DNA of 64,000 nt from CBDCGJ01 sp965238305 (GTDB lineage Bacteria; Pseudomonadota; Alphaproteobacteria; GCA-2731375): the NCBI GenBank assembly GCA_965238305.1, contig CBDEHK010000001.1, positions 3,844,001 through 3,908,000 on the forward strand. The letters are read 5' to 3'. Positions 1-8,086 of this stretch are shown here, one piece after another (within the stretch, counting starts at the first letter, position 1; every line of letters starts with the position of its first letter). Both the position numbers and the translations under genes were made by a program. The notes under the pieces are model-generated. The model saw only the letters and a program-made list of their open reading frames with translations. It ran no database searches and had not been told where the DNA came from.

Positions 1-189
1 CGACTAAAATCCGATATTGAATTTAACGAAGCGGAAGAATATCAAGCCGGCGAAAAGGTCTTTACTTTATATCGTGCTAGCGGTGAGTTTGTTGATACAG
101 GTTTCTTCGATGTCCGCGCTATCGACGTTTACAGCTTCAATGGCGGTCATTTAGATTGTAAAGACACCTATTGGAAGATAATCCGCTAA
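1..189 (+). CDS. C-terminal end of an NTF2-like/SnoaL-type protein (partial)
   Basis: An open frame runs in from the left edge of the window and stops with TAA at 187-189, giving the last 62 residues. The end, with an R-A-I-D-V-Y-S-F segment, a G-G-H turn, then K-D-T-Y-W-K-I, is typical of the last two strands of NTF2-like (SnoaL/ketosteroid-isomerase-related) small alpha+beta proteins. The N-terminal half, where catalytic residues would lie, is outside the window, so a substrate cannot be assigned. It ends 160 bp before the efflux operon and is probably a separate unit. Confidence 0.6.
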   Translation, partial: RLKSDIEFNEAEEYQAGEKVFTLYRASGEFVDTGFFDVRAIDVYSFNGGHLDCKDTYWKIIR

Positions 190-257
190 CAGATATTTTC
201 TTCGTCGAAACAACTTTACGGATGGTTCCATTGCCTATTCCGTCAACCCTAATTTAC

Positions 258-277
258 ATATAGTCGAATGACTATAT
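258..277. promoter_or_regulatory. Operator-like palindrome upstream of the RND efflux operon
   Basis: The sequence ATATAGTC-GAAT-GACTATAT is a perfect 8-bp inverted repeat with a 4-nt spacer, 73 bp before the adaptor start codon. A TATATT hexamer (273-278) at its right arm could be a -10 element. RND pumps of this kind are usually repressed by TetR-family dimers that bind palindromes of about this size. No regulator gene is visible next to it. The palindrome is seen; its role is inferred. Confidence 0.45.
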
Positions 278-349
278 TGTTTGCCAGGCTTACGAACCGT
301 TGTAAGGTTCGAGATACGTGACTGTAAATCGCGGAGGTGAAAACGGATA

Positions 350-1459
350 ATGCGGATGCTACGTCTATTAATGTTGGTATTATCGTTCTGTGGGCTCCTA
401 GTCCTTGCGGCCTGCGAAGAGGAAACGGTTGCCTCTGGTGATCCGGTTATTCGGCCAGTAAGGGCGATCAAGATCAGTGATACGGCTGAATTCCGGCGCC
501 GCAAATTTACTGGACGTGCGCGTGCCAGCAAGGAACTCGATCTTGCCTTTAATGTGTCTGGACAATTATCTGAACTAAAAATCAAAGTCGGGGATGTTTT
601 AAAAAAAGGCGATCTTATCGCCCAATTAGACGCCGACACCTACAAAGCAGACGTTGATCGCGCCTCAGCATCGCTACGCCGGGCCCAGGCGACCACGAAG
701 AACGCCAAAGAACAGGTCAGTCGTGATGAGATATTGTACAAAAAGGGACATATTGCCAAGGCTCGGTTGGACAAAACAGTAGCCAAATATGAGGAAGCCG
801 CAGCCGACGTGGCGGCGGCAAAGGCCAGCGTCAACCGTGCCAGTCTGGATCTAAAATACACCAATCTCAAAGCACCGTTTTCAGGCATTGTTGTGCAAAC
901 CTATGTCGACAATTTCGAAAATGTGCTGAGCAAACAATCGATCGTACGACTGGTCGATTCCTCGCAAGTTGAAATGGTCGTCGATATTCCGGAAAGCCTC
1001 ATTTCACTGGCCCCCCAAGCACGCGACGTCGTGGTCGTGTTCGACACATTTCCAGATATCGAAATTCCGGCTGAAATTAAAGAAATCGGCGGCGAAGCAT
1101 CTGCCAGCACACGAACCTATCCGGTTACGCTGATTATGGATCAACCCGAAGGCGCCACAATTCTTCCCGGTATGGCGGGGCAGGCCTTTAGTAAGGGAGA
1201 ACCGCCGACTGCCACCACCCAAGCGGCGATGTTCGAGGTGCCGACGAGCGCACTTTTCACTGCGAGTGAAGGCGGAGATAGTTTCGTGTGGATTGTGGAC
1301 GAAGCAAGTAAGCAGGTGCGGATACGCAAAGTGGTACCGGCTGCGCTTACCGATCGGGGAATACAGATCAGCGCGGGTATTGAGGCGGGGGAATGGCTGG
1401 TCACAGCCGGCGTCCATTATCTTAAGGAAGGACAGCAAGTCCGAATCCTGGAACAATAG
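350..1459 (+). CDS. RND efflux periplasmic adaptor (HlyD/AcrA family lipoprotein)
   Basis: A 369-aa membrane fusion protein that should link the inner-membrane RND pump at 1469 to an outer-membrane channel. Residues 1-21 form a lipoprotein signal with lipobox L-A-A-C (Cys22). A biotinyl/lipoyl-like segment follows (about 65-95: V-S-G-Q-L-S-E-L-K-I-K-V-G-D-V-L-K-K-G-D), then an alpha-hairpin (about 100-165, rich in Ala, Lys and Glu), the second lipoyl half (L-K-A-P-F-S-G-I-V) and a beta-barrel and membrane-proximal domain. GCGGAGGTG 11 nt before the ATG is a good ribosome binding site. The permease starts 10 bp after its stop. No outer-membrane factor is in the window, so the pump may borrow a TolC-type channel. 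Substrates are unknown. Confidence 0.9.
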   Translation: MRMLRLLMLVLSFCGLLVLAACEEETVASGDPVIRPVRAIKISDTAEFRRRKFTGRARASKELDLAFNVSGQLSELKIKVGDVLKKGDLIAQLDADTYKADVDRASASLRRAQATTKNAKEQVSRDEILYKKGHIAKARLDKTVAKYEEAAADVAAAKASVNRASLDLKYTNLKAPFSGIVVQTYVDNFENVLSKQSIVRLVDSSQVEMVVDIPESLISLAPQARDVVVVFDTFPDIEIPAEIKEIGGEASASTRTYPVTLIMDQPEGATILPGMAGQAFSKGEPPTATTQAAMFEVPTSALFTASEGGDSFVWIVDEASKQVRIRKVVPAALTDRGIQISAGIEAGEWLVTAGVHYLKEGQQVRILEQ

Positions 1460-1468
1460 GGGAGGAGG

Positions 1469-4400
1469 ATGAACCTTCCAAAGTTTGCACTCGACAATAG
1501 TGCCGTTGCCTATTTTGCTCTTGTCCTGGTCGTGGCCGCTGGAATCAGTGCGTTTTTAAATTTGGGCCAGCTCGAAGACCCCGAATTCACGATTAAAACA
1601 GCCCTCGTCTCAACCAGTTATCCTGGTGCCAGTGCCGAAGAAGTTGAACAGGAAGTGACCGACCTTCTAGAACTTGCCGTTCAGAAATTACCGCAACTTG
1701 ACAAAGTCACGTCATTTTCCCGCGCCGGATTTTCACAGATCACAGTTGATATCAAAGACAGCTTTAAGTCGCCGGAACTGCCACAAATTTGGGATGAATT
1801 GCGTCGTAAAATAAACGACACGGCGAATAGGTTGCCGCCAGGCGCCGGCGTTCCCGTCGTATCAGACGATTTTGGTGATGTCTTTGGATTTCAACTTGCC
1901 ATAATCGGTGACGGTTTCAGCTACGCAGAGTTGGAGGATTACGCGAAGGAACTGAAAAAACAGCTAAGCCTGGTTAAAGGCGTTGCTCGTGTTGAGCTTT
2001 GGGGGGAACAGAAAAAAATTATCTATCTCGATGTTAAGGAAAGTCAATTCAATCAACTGGGAATCAGTGAAAGCAATCTGATCTCGACCCTTAACAAGCA
2101 AAATTCAATAGTCGATTCGGGAAATCTAAACTTGCTGGACCGACGAATTCGAATTGCCCCAACAGGCAGCTTTTCCTCGCCGGAGGATATTGAGAACCTT
2201 ACAGTCGCACCAAACGTCTTGGAAGTCCTAGCACGCGGCAATAAACCGTCGAAATTTACCGAACAGCAACAAATCAGAATTCGGGATTTCGGTGATATCA
2301 AAGAAGGATATGCGGAACCGCCGCAAAAAATTCTCAGATTCAATGGAGAAACGGCGATTGCTTTGTCGCTGTCGAATATCCCCGGCGTGAACATTGTCGA
2401 TGTGGGGCGCGCGATCGACAAACGCGTGCAAGAACTGAACGTTGATCTTCCCGTGGGTATTGAAGTCCAGAAAGTGCATTGGCAATCGGATCTCGTGGCA
2501 ACAGCTGTGCGCGATTTCATGATCAGTTTTGCGGAAGCGGTAGGGATTGTACTGGTGGTCTTGACGCTCGTCATGGGTTGGCGAATGGGCTTGATTATTG
2601 GCGCCGCATTAGTTGCCACGATATTGGCGTCCTTCATATTAATGCTTTTGTTCGGTATCGATTTGCAAAGGATGTCACTTGGTGCCTTGATCATTGCGCT
2701 GGGGATGATGGTCGACAATGCGATCGTTGTCGCAGATGGGTTTGTCGTTCGTACCGATAATGGAATGGAGCGGCGAAAGGCCGCCATTGAATCCGCTCAA
2801 CAGCCGGCGATTCCCTTGTTGGGCGCTACTGTCATCGCGGTTCTTGCGTTCTTCCCAATCGCCATGTCTGATGAAGGCGCCGGTGAATATTGCGCGTCAT
2901 TATTTTCAGTCGTTGCGATTTCGCTGTTGGTCAGCTGGATCATATCAATGACCATCACGCCGCTAATGTGTATGAACTTCTTGCCGACGAAAGAAAGTGA
3001 TGATGACGAAACCTCGCCTTACGACAAAGGCTTGTTTCGCTATTTCAAGAACTTCTTAGCGGTATCCATTCGTTTAAGATGGGTAACTGTCGGTGTTGCA
3101 ATTGGTGCCCTTGTTGTTTCAATTGTTGCTTTTGGCCAGGTCAAACAATTGTTCTTCCCGGACAGCTCCATGACAAAATTCATGGTCGATTACTGGGCGC
3201 CGGAAGGAACCAGAATAGAAACCGTTGCAAATGACCTGCGCCTTGCCGAACAACAAATTGGCGATGCCGATCATGTGATCAGTGTGGCAAGCTTCATTGG
3301 TGCGGGGCCGCCTAGGTTCTACCTCCCTGTCTCGCCGGAAAAACCATATTCCTCATATGCGCAACTAGTTGTCGAAGTCGATGACTATCGTAACATTCCC
3401 AAACTCTCGGCTCAGTTAGACGACTGGTTCAAACTCAATATGCCGCAAGCCATCGCACAAATTCGACCATTTGGCGTCGGACCGAGCGAGACATGGAAAT
3501 TGACGATACGCGTTTCCGGCCCAGCCAATGCGACCGGTGACCGTTTACGCGCCACTGCGGACCAAATCATCAGAGTGGTTGAGGATGATCCAAGGTCAGG
3601 TTTTGTGCGTACGAATTGGCGCCAACGGACGCAACGAATTGTGCCGCAATTCAATCAGGACCAGGGCCTGTGGACTGGCATTACAAAGGAAGATCTGGCC
3701 AACGCCACAAAACGTGCCTTTGACGGCCGTGCAATTGGATTTTATCGGGAAGAAGACGACCAAATTCCTATTGTCCTCCGCCGCATTGAAGAAGATCGAA
3801 AAAATGTGGGAAATCTCGAACTGATCGGGGTGCGCTCGCCAATCACCGGCAAGTCGATACCGATGATCCAACTTGTCGATGGACTTGTTGTTGAGTGGGA
3901 AGACCCATTGATTTGGCGGCGCGACCGCCGACGCACAATCGAAATTCAAGCCAATCCGATACCGGGCATCACCATGCCGACTTTGTACAATGCGCTTGCT
4001 GGCAAAATCGCCGAAATTGAGCTTCCCTCTGGATATAGTTTGGAATGGGGCGGCGAAATCGAAAGTTCACGCGACGCACAGGCCTCACTCATACCAGGGG
4101 TGATCCCGGCGATCGCGATTGTCGTATTTATTCTCGTTGCCCTCTTTAACGCCTATCGGCCACCACTTGTGATCGTGTTGACCATACCTTTCGCGTTGAT
4201 TGGCATTAGTGTCGGCCTGTTGACTTTCGACACACCCTTTGGATTTGTAGCGCTCCTGGGAGCCATGAGCCTTTCCGGCATGATGATCAAAAACGCGATC
4301 GTGCTGTTGGACGAAATCGACATCAACCTTGGCCGTGGAAAAACTCGGTACGATGCCGTCATCGACGCCGCATTGGCCCGCCTGCGCCCTGTATTGCTGG

Positions 4401-4561
4401 CAGCCGGCACCACTGTCCTTGGCGTCATTCCATTGATGCAGGACGTGTTCTGGATCGGTTTGGCCGTAACCGTGATGGCCGGCCTTACTTTCGGGACAGT
4501 ATTGACAATGGTGCTAGTGCCGGTGCTGTATTCGATTTTGTTCAGAGTTCGAGCCACCTAA
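1469..4561 (+). CDS. RND family efflux permease (AcrB/HAE1-like)
   Basis: A full-length 1030-aa proton-driven inner-membrane exporter. It has the usual two-fold layout: TM1 near residues 12-30, a large periplasmic porter domain, TM2-6, a second porter domain, TM8-12. The TM4 motif G-M-M-V-D-N-A-I-V-V keeps the first proton-relay Asp (Asp416, equivalent of AcrB Asp407); the second is Asn417, a substitution common in this branch. Lys941 in G-M-M-I-K-N-A-I matches AcrB Lys940. A strong GGAGGAGG site lies just before the start, and the adaptor gene is 10 bp upstream, so they form one operon. The repeated amphipathic segments and the porter sequence fit HAE1-type (hydrophobe/amphiphile) rather than metal-ion pumps. 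Confidence 0.93.
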   Translation: MNLPKFALDNSAVAYFALVLVVAAGISAFLNLGQLEDPEFTIKTALVSTSYPGASAEEVEQEVTDLLELAVQKLPQLDKVTSFSRAGFSQITVDIKDSFKSPELPQIWDELRRKINDTANRLPPGAGVPVVSDDFGDVFGFQLAIIGDGFSYAELEDYAKELKKQLSLVKGVARVELWGEQKKIIYLDVKESQFNQLGISESNLISTLNKQNSIVDSGNLNLLDRRIRIAPTGSFSSPEDIENLTVAPNVLEVLARGNKPSKFTEQQQIRIRDFGDIKEGYAEPPQKILRFNGETAIALSLSNIPGVNIVDVGRAIDKRVQELNVDLPVGIEVQKVHWQSDLVATAVRDFMISFAEAVGIVLVVLTLVMGWRMGLIIGAALVATILASFILMLLFGIDLQRMSLGALIIALGMMVDNAIVVADGFVVRTDNGMERRKAAIESAQQPAIPLLGATVIAVLAFFPIAMSDEGAGEYCASLFSVVAISLLVSWIISMTITPLMCMNFLPTKESDDDETSPYDKGLFRYFKNFLAVSIRLRWVTVGVAIGALVVSIVAFGQVKQLFFPDSSMTKFMVDYWAPEGTRIETVANDLRLAEQQIGDADHVISVASFIGAGPPRFYLPVSPEKPYSSYAQLVVEVDDYRNIPKLSAQLDDWFKLNMPQAIAQIRPFGVGPSETWKLTIRVSGPANATGDRLRATADQIIRVVEDDPRSGFVRTNWRQRTQRIVPQFNQDQGLWTGITKEDLANATKRAFDGRAIGFYREEDDQIPIVLRRIEEDRKNVGNLELIGVRSPITGKSIPMIQLVDGLVVEWEDPLIWRRDRRRTIEIQANPIPGITMPTLYNALAGKIAEIELPSGYSLEWGGEIESSRDAQASLIPGVIPAIAIVVFILVALFNAYRPPLVIVLTIPFALIGISVGLLTFDTPFGFVALLGAMSLSGMMIKNAIVLLDEIDINLGRGKTRYDAVIDAALARLRPVLLAAGTTVLGVIPLMQDVFWIGLAVTVMAGLTFGTVLTMVLVPVLYSILFRVRAT

Positions 4562-4579
4562 TTTTTTAGTGTTCGGTAT

Positions 4580-4897
4580 TTATGGTTGGTGGAAATTAAC
4601 CGGCGTCATCAGCTTATTTTCTTGCGCGTCTAACGCACCGAGTTCTGCACTTTTTTGTGTGTATGCAATCCAATCAGGATCGGACCACATCGCCGCGCGT
4701 TTTCGCTCCCGATCGCCTGCATCTTCATATTGCCAAATATGGACGTACTGATTGACGTTGCCGGTTTCTGTCACAAGATAAGCAAGCGGATTACCCAAAT
4801 TTCGAAACTGGGGTTCCTTACCAAACTGCTCATAAAGCGCGAGATGTTTTTTGATAGTGCCGGGTTTACAAGTATAGGTTCGGACGTCGTACAGCAT
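4580..4897 (-). CDS. NIPSNAP family protein
   Basis: A 105-aa protein covering one NIPSNAP domain, a dimeric alpha/beta (ferredoxin-like) fold. The N-terminal M-L-Y-D-V-R-T-Y-T-C strand, the central V-N-Q-Y-V-H-I-W-Q-Y-E-D segment and the R-K-R-A-A-M-W-S-D-P-D-W turn are the family signature. The molecular function of the family in bacteria is not settled. The gene converges on the efflux permease, 18 bp from its stop. It is preceded by A/T-rich sequence towards tRNA-Ser and seems to be a single-gene unit. Confidence 0.85.
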   Translation of the reverse strand: MLYDVRTYTCKPGTIKKHLALYEQFGKEPQFRNLGNPLAYLVTETGNVNQYVHIWQYEDAGDRERKRAAMWSDPDWIAYTQKSAELGALDAQENKLMTPVNFHQP

Positions 4898-4983
4898 TCA
4901 AATCTCCCAATTCCAAATATCGTATTCAAAAACGAATGTTGGCACGATTTTGAAAAGATGGAAACGAAGATTCCGATTGTAAA

Positions 4984-5076
4984 TGGCGGAGAGAGTGGGA
5001 TTCGAACCCACGATACGATTCATCACCGTATACTCCCTTAGCAGGGGAGCGCCTTCAGCCACTCGGCCATCTCTCC
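4984..5076 (-). tRNA. tRNA-Ser(GCU)
   Basis: On the minus strand the sequence folds as a long-variable-arm tRNA. The acceptor stem is GGAGAGA/TCTCTCC with discriminator G and an encoded CCA at 4986-4984. The D-arm is TGGCCGAGTGGCTGAAGGC, the anticodon arm CTCCC-CTGCTAA-GGGAG (anticodon GCT), then a class II variable arm and GGTTCGAATCC in the T-arm. It reads AGC/AGU. Its 5' end faces the phage block, so it does not have the orientation of a typical tRNA 3'-end attachment site for that block. Confidence 0.96.
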
Positions 5077-5096
5077 GCAGTCAAAAACCGCAGAGA

Positions 5097-5125
5097 TATT
5101 TAGCTTCTTGCTCCCCTCGCCGCAA
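5097..5125 (-). promoter_or_regulatory. Promoter of tRNA-Ser(GCU)
   Basis: Minus strand: -35 TTGCGG (5125-5120), a 17-nt spacer, -10 TAAATA (5102-5097). The predicted start is a few bases before the mature tRNA 5' end at 5076, as usual for tRNA genes. The region 5077-5180 between tRNA and phage block holds nothing else recognised. Confidence 0.55.
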
Positions 5126-5180
5126 CCCTTAAAGTTTATGATTGAGAATAAATAGCAAACGAATTTTGAGAAATAGAGGA

Positions 5181-5564
5181 CTAGATCTTTTTCCAAGAAG
5201 CCCAGCTAAAACACTTTACACCCGCAAACATAATAAATCGGCGGGCATCCACGTTCAAAGCCGTCATTGCATCTAAGAACATCTGATCAGCGTCTGCCTT
5301 GGAAAGTCTGATGGTTTTGTTATCCAGCGCGCGTTTGGCATTGCCGCCGCGATAAACATAGTCATGCAAGATAGCGGCGCGGTTCCATTTCCCCGATTTA
5401 CGGAACGGGCGCGGCGCGCTTGCCAAGTCAGACTTTGTCCCCGCCGGAACTGAAATCTTATAGCCATTCCAGTTGCAACGTATTGGTTCATAGACAAAAA
5501 AAGTACCGCTACCATTTTGCTGCCCGATCAGGATGTAATCATCTGGAAAGGTTGCGATATTCAC
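5181..5564 (-). CDS. Phage DUF1353 family protein
   Basis: A 127-aa protein with the DUF1353 signature: V-P-A-G-T-K-S-D-L-A-S-A-P (about residues 39-51), then A-A-I-L-H-D-Y-V-Y (about 63-71) and A-D-Q-M-F-L-D-A-M. The family occurs in tailed-phage lysis and late regions. The conserved His-Asp and the upstream Ser/Asp suggest a small enzyme, but no activity is established. The GTG start overlaps the stop of the upstream lipoprotein gene (GTGA), so translation is coupled. It is the last gene of the phage late operon. Confidence 0.8.
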   Translation of the reverse strand: MNIATFPDDYILIGQQNGSGTFFVYEPIRCNWNGYKISVPAGTKSDLASAPRPFRKSGKWNRAAILHDYVYRGGNAKRALDNKTIRLSKADADQMFLDAMTALNVDARRFIMFAGVKCFSWASWKKI

Positions 5565-5806
5565 TTATCCACCCAGTGATCTTGACAAAGCACCATGTAA
5601 GCCTGGAATTGCTGCGGGCGGCCACGAAACGCACGCATAACCGCACCGATGGTCGTGGCCCGGCAATATGAAAATTCGGCGGCTAACAACACTTCGTCGG
5701 CAGCATTAGCCCCGTGTTTATCGATGGCGGCTTTACCGACTTCCCAGGTGGTGCACCCAGACAATAAAAAAGCCGCCAAACTGGCGACTGCGATAGTCTT
5801 CAACAT
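5561..5806 (-). CDS. Small phage lipoprotein of the lysis cassette
   Basis: An 81-aa protein with a lipoprotein signal ending in L-L-S-G-C (Cys18), followed by a short, mostly helical region with two further Cys residues. It lies directly after a small membrane protein and the endolysin. That is where phages put spanin outer-membrane subunits, so an o-spanin-like role is possible. It lacks the Pro-rich composition of classical Rz1, so this stays inference. The gene downstream overlaps its stop by 4 bp. Confidence 0.65.
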   Translation of the reverse strand: MLKTIAVASLAAFLLSGCTTWEVGKAAIDKHGANAADEVLLAAEFSYCRATTIGAVMRAFRGRPQQFQAYMVLCQDHWVDK

Positions 5807-5817
5807 TGATTTGCTCC

Positions 5818-5952
5818 TCAGTTACAGGCCCCGAAATAGATGATCCATTTGCTGACGATGCCGAGCGTGTAAAAACCAATCGCCGTGGCCATCATCGCCC
5901 ATAGCCGAAATTGTAGCGGGCCGGGGATTTCGGTTTTGAGGGTGACTTTCAT
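5818..5952 (-). CDS. 44-aa phage membrane protein of the lysis cassette
   Basis: The ATG at 5952 overlaps the endolysin stop (ATGA). The product starts M-K-V-T-L-K-T-E-I-P-G-P and has one hydrophobic segment of about 22 residues (from W-A-M-M-A-T-A-I-G-F to I-V-S-K-W-I-I-Y-F-G) before a short C-terminus. The longer frame upstream of this ATG is only a shadow of the amidase gene. The coupling and position suggest a holin/antiholin or i-spanin-like helper. It is short enough to be missed by standard gene callers. Confidence 0.6.
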   Translation of the reverse strand: MKVTLKTEIPGPLQFRLWAMMATAIGFYTLGIVSKWIIYFGACN

Positions 5953-6350
5953 GATATGAAGGCTTTCGGATCGAAAGAGGGGCAGGCCTTGGTACTCAAG
6001 TCGCGATGGCCGATAATTTCGGCATTGGGGAATTTGCGGGTTAGATCGTCTAACAATGTTTTCAACGAGGCATATTGAGCATACGTAAAGTTGGCATCCG
6101 GCTTGTTTCTTTCGTCCACACCGCCAACCATACAAACACCGATGGAGTGGGAATTGTGGCCTTTTGCATGTGCTCCTGACCTCTCTAGGTCGCGCCCTGT
6201 TTCAAGGTATCCAGAACGTTTGATCACATAGTGATAACCGATATCCGACCAGCCACGAGCAAGATGCCATTGACGGATTTCTGTAGCCCCAATATCTATT
6301 GATGGCCTGGTGGCGGCGCAATGAACTATGATTTGATTGATTTCTCTCAT
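5949..6350 (-). CDS. Phage endolysin, N-acetylmuramoyl-L-alanine amidase (T7 lysozyme type)
   Basis: A 133-aa Amidase_2 domain protein that cleaves the amide bond between MurNAc and the peptide stem. The T7 lysozyme active site can be read directly with a constant offset of 7. Zinc ligands are His10, His115 and Cys123 (T7 His17, His122, Cys130); catalytic Tyr39 and Lys121 match T7 Tyr46 and Lys128. There is no signal peptide, so it needs a holin. Start and stop both overlap their neighbours by ATGA, giving a tightly coupled lysis cassette with the holin-like gene upstream. Confidence 0.93.
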   Translation of the reverse strand: MREINQIIVHCAATRPSIDIGATEIRQWHLARGWSDIGYHYVIKRSGYLETGRDLERSGAHAKGHNSHSIGVCMVGGVDERNKPDANFTYAQYASLKTLLDDLTRKFPNAEIIGHRDLSTKACPSFDPKAFIS

Positions 6351-6568
6351 TTCATCGCTCCTAAGTGATCAACCATCCAAGATCCGGCCCAACCAAGAAA
6401 ACCTCCACCAAGGATAATCACGCCGAATGCGCCCTTCCATTTATTGGCTTGGGCTTTCAATCCGTTGATATCGCCACGCATCAGTTTTTGTTCTTCGCGC
6501 AAGGCCGCGACTTCGGCTGTCAGTTCGCCAATCTTAAGATAGAGGTCTTCTCGGGTGTGTTCGGTCAT
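6347..6568 (-). CDS. Holin-like coiled-coil membrane protein
   Basis: A 73-aa protein: residues 1-42 form a charged coiled coil (heptad-like E-L-T-A-E-V-A-A-L-R-E-E-Q-K-L), followed by one transmembrane helix (about 46-66, A-F-G-V-I-I-L-G-G-G-F-L-G-W-A-G) and a short tail. This layout is typical of XhlA-like and other small phage proteins encoded just before endolysins. It is the first gene after a terminator, so the lysis cassette may be separately transcribed. The 240-bp gap upstream (6569-6814) shows no convincing promoter or ORF. Confidence 0.7.
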   Translation of the reverse strand: MTEHTREDLYLKIGELTAEVAALREEQKLMRGDINGLKAQANKWKGAFGVIILGGGFLGWAGSWMVDHLGAMK

Positions 6569-6814
6569 GCCTTCGTCCCCGGCAATATTCGTCTCTGGAT
6601 TTCTCAGGCCTCACCAGTCACAACTAAGCAAGTCAGCTCGCTTGGGCCAGTCATGATGATGCTTCAGAAGCTTGCCTCAAAATTCAAGCATTCCTACATC
6701 CGGCCCTTGCTGGTTTTGGCAATACTAGTCGGCACTTCTTGGTAAATTTTACTCAAGTTCTCAAGGAACTTCGTGCGTTCGCCGCAAATCACTTGGGCAT
6801 TCGCGACAATTTAG

Positions 6815-6857
6815 AATAAAAAACGCCAGGAAGGCAGTGCAAAACCTCCTCATGGCG
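6815..6857 (-). terminator. Rho-independent terminator after the tail-fibre genes
   Basis: Minus strand: CGCC-(ATG)-AGGAGG, a 10-nt loop, CCT-(T)-CCT-GGCG, then TTTTTTATT. The stem has two small bulges. It separates the tail/fibre genes from the lysis cassette. The rest of the 300-bp gap (6569-6871) holds no gene that I can support. Confidence 0.6.
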
Positions 6858-6871
6858 GGCAAATTCCGACA

Positions 6872-7274
6872 TTAAGGAATCCAACTGCTATCTAAATCGA
6901 TGGCCGCAAAAGCGGCATGGTCGTCTGCGTTTTGAAATGCTGTGTGCTTGGCCTGGCCTTCTGTCTTATGGGTCGCCTGATCATCGGCCCAGATCGCCTC
7001 AGGTAACTTACCGCCGAAAATTTCACGCAACTCATGATTGTAACGGTTTTTGTAGTTCACCAGATCGGCAGTGATCACTTGATATGTGATTTCTGAGGAT
7101 TCCACCTGGCACTGGGGTTTGCTCCCTTAGTCGCTGATAAAGACCGTAGACCATCTGTGGATTATCGAAAATCCAGCGTAGTCCCTTGTGGGCCAGAGAT
7201 GACAGGGTGCTGTCGAAACTTCGTCGCGTGATAATGGCACCGTTCGAATTTCTGATGAGGGCGTATTCACTTAT
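6872..7274 (-). pseudogene. Degenerate small tail-fibre accessory gene (lost start codon plus frameshift)
   Basis: Two frames together read like one short phage protein of a type often found after tail fibres. The first frame, from 7274, gives S-E-Y-A-L-I-R-N-S-N-G-A-I-I-T-R-R through to Y-G-L-Y-Q-R-L-R-E-Q-T. The second, entered with a one-base shift near the GGGG run at 7114-7117, gives V-E-S-S-E-I-T-Y-Q-V-I-T-A-D-L and continues to the stop at 6872. The start codon position carries ATA, although a truncated paralogue at 8080-8130 has ATG at the same place. The 77-residue second part alone could still start at GTG 7105. A sequencing error could explain the shift but not the missing ATG. Confidence 0.6.
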
Positions 7275-8086
7275 AACCCGAAGCGTCCTTTGTACTGGTT
7301 CCAGAGCTTGTCCATCTCGAACTTGGATAAAGCCCGATCATATCCAATGGCGATGGCAATTCGCGACCCATTGTCCAACCTGCTTGCTGCACCTTCACGG
7401 GTTGCAAAAAGCGTGAAATCGTATTCAGCATCCCCCGTATAGGGTGATGTGTACGTCGCATCGAATGTATCGCTGCCTCCGACCTTATTATAGGAACCGT
7501 CAAGATAGAAAAAGCCACCACCAACGCCGACACTTTCATCTAGGCTCATACCAAGGGCGCACCATTGATTTTTCGGCGTTTCGTCGTCGCCTGTCTTATC
7601 GATAGGTGTTCCGGTTGTTGACTTAGTGTTGAATCTAACATAGCTGCTTTGCATTCCGCCGCCGGCATACATTCGATAGCCCTTCCTCTCTGACGCGGAC
7701 CCGTAATAAGTGCCGAATAGGCTTTCGCCGCCGGTGTAATAGAAGAAGAACAGGAATGAAAATGCCGCGTTGTTGTGGCCGATCTGTTCGATCCATGTTG
7801 GATTATTGCCAACAATTTTCAGCCAATCGCCGCCATCAGTTGAAAAGTATTCCGACGACGACATGCCGCCGGCTACGCCGTTGAACGCCATGTCATTGGA
7901 TTCGGAGCCGCTCGTAGGCCCACGATAAACGTCAGTTCCACTCGGCGATAGGTCCGTCCAGGTCTGGCTTAATCCGTCATAACTTTCACTATTGCCGGCG
8001 TCGAGAAAGAGTTGAAGACCGGCCTGCACAACCGGCAAGACCGAACGACCGCCGCCCATCAGCCCCATCATACCATCCACTAACAT
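7271..8086 (-). CDS. LamG/concanavalin A-like virion protein, putative receptor-binding protein
   Basis: A 271-aa protein with an N-terminal Gly/Met-rich anchor (M-M-G-L-M-G-G-G-R, residues 6-14) followed by a jelly-roll domain: G-L-Q-L-F-L-D-A-G-N-S-E-S-Y (about 23-36), T-W-T-D-L-S, then A-F-N-G-V-A, and W-L-K-I near 90. The pattern is that of laminin-G/concanavalin A-like sandwich domains in phage tail appendages, which bind glycans. It sits at the end of the tail gene cluster and is flanked by two copies of a small gene start, so it looks like an inserted host-range cassette. The start is coupled to a truncated ORF (8080-8130). Confidence 0.75.
   Translation of the reverse strand: MLVDGMMGLMGGGRSVLPVVQAGLQLFLDAGNSESYDGLSQTWTDLSPSGTDVYRGPTSGSESNDMAFNGVAGGMSSSEYFSTDGGDWLKIVGNNPTWIEQIGHNNAAFSFLFFFYYTGGESLFGTYYGSASERKGYRMYAGGGMQSSYVRFNTKSTTGTPIDKTGDDETPKNQWCALGMSLDESVGVGGGFFYLDGSYNKVGGSDTFDATYTSPYTGDAEYDFTLFATREGAASRLDNGSRIAIAIGYDRALSKFEMDKLWNQYKGRFGL

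Noticed and set aside
4984..5180. tRNA-Ser as the attachment site of the phage block
   Set aside because: The tRNA 5' end faces the phage, while integrases normally use the 3' half. No duplicate of the tRNA 3' end was found near 31145-31448 and no integrase gene is present.
5765..5790. Terminator-like hairpin CGCCA-GTT-TGGCG plus CTTTTTT on the minus strand
   Set aside because: It lies inside the signal-peptide codons of the lipoprotein gene and the bases are explained by A-S-L-A-A-F-L-L; early termination there would silence the last two lysis genes.
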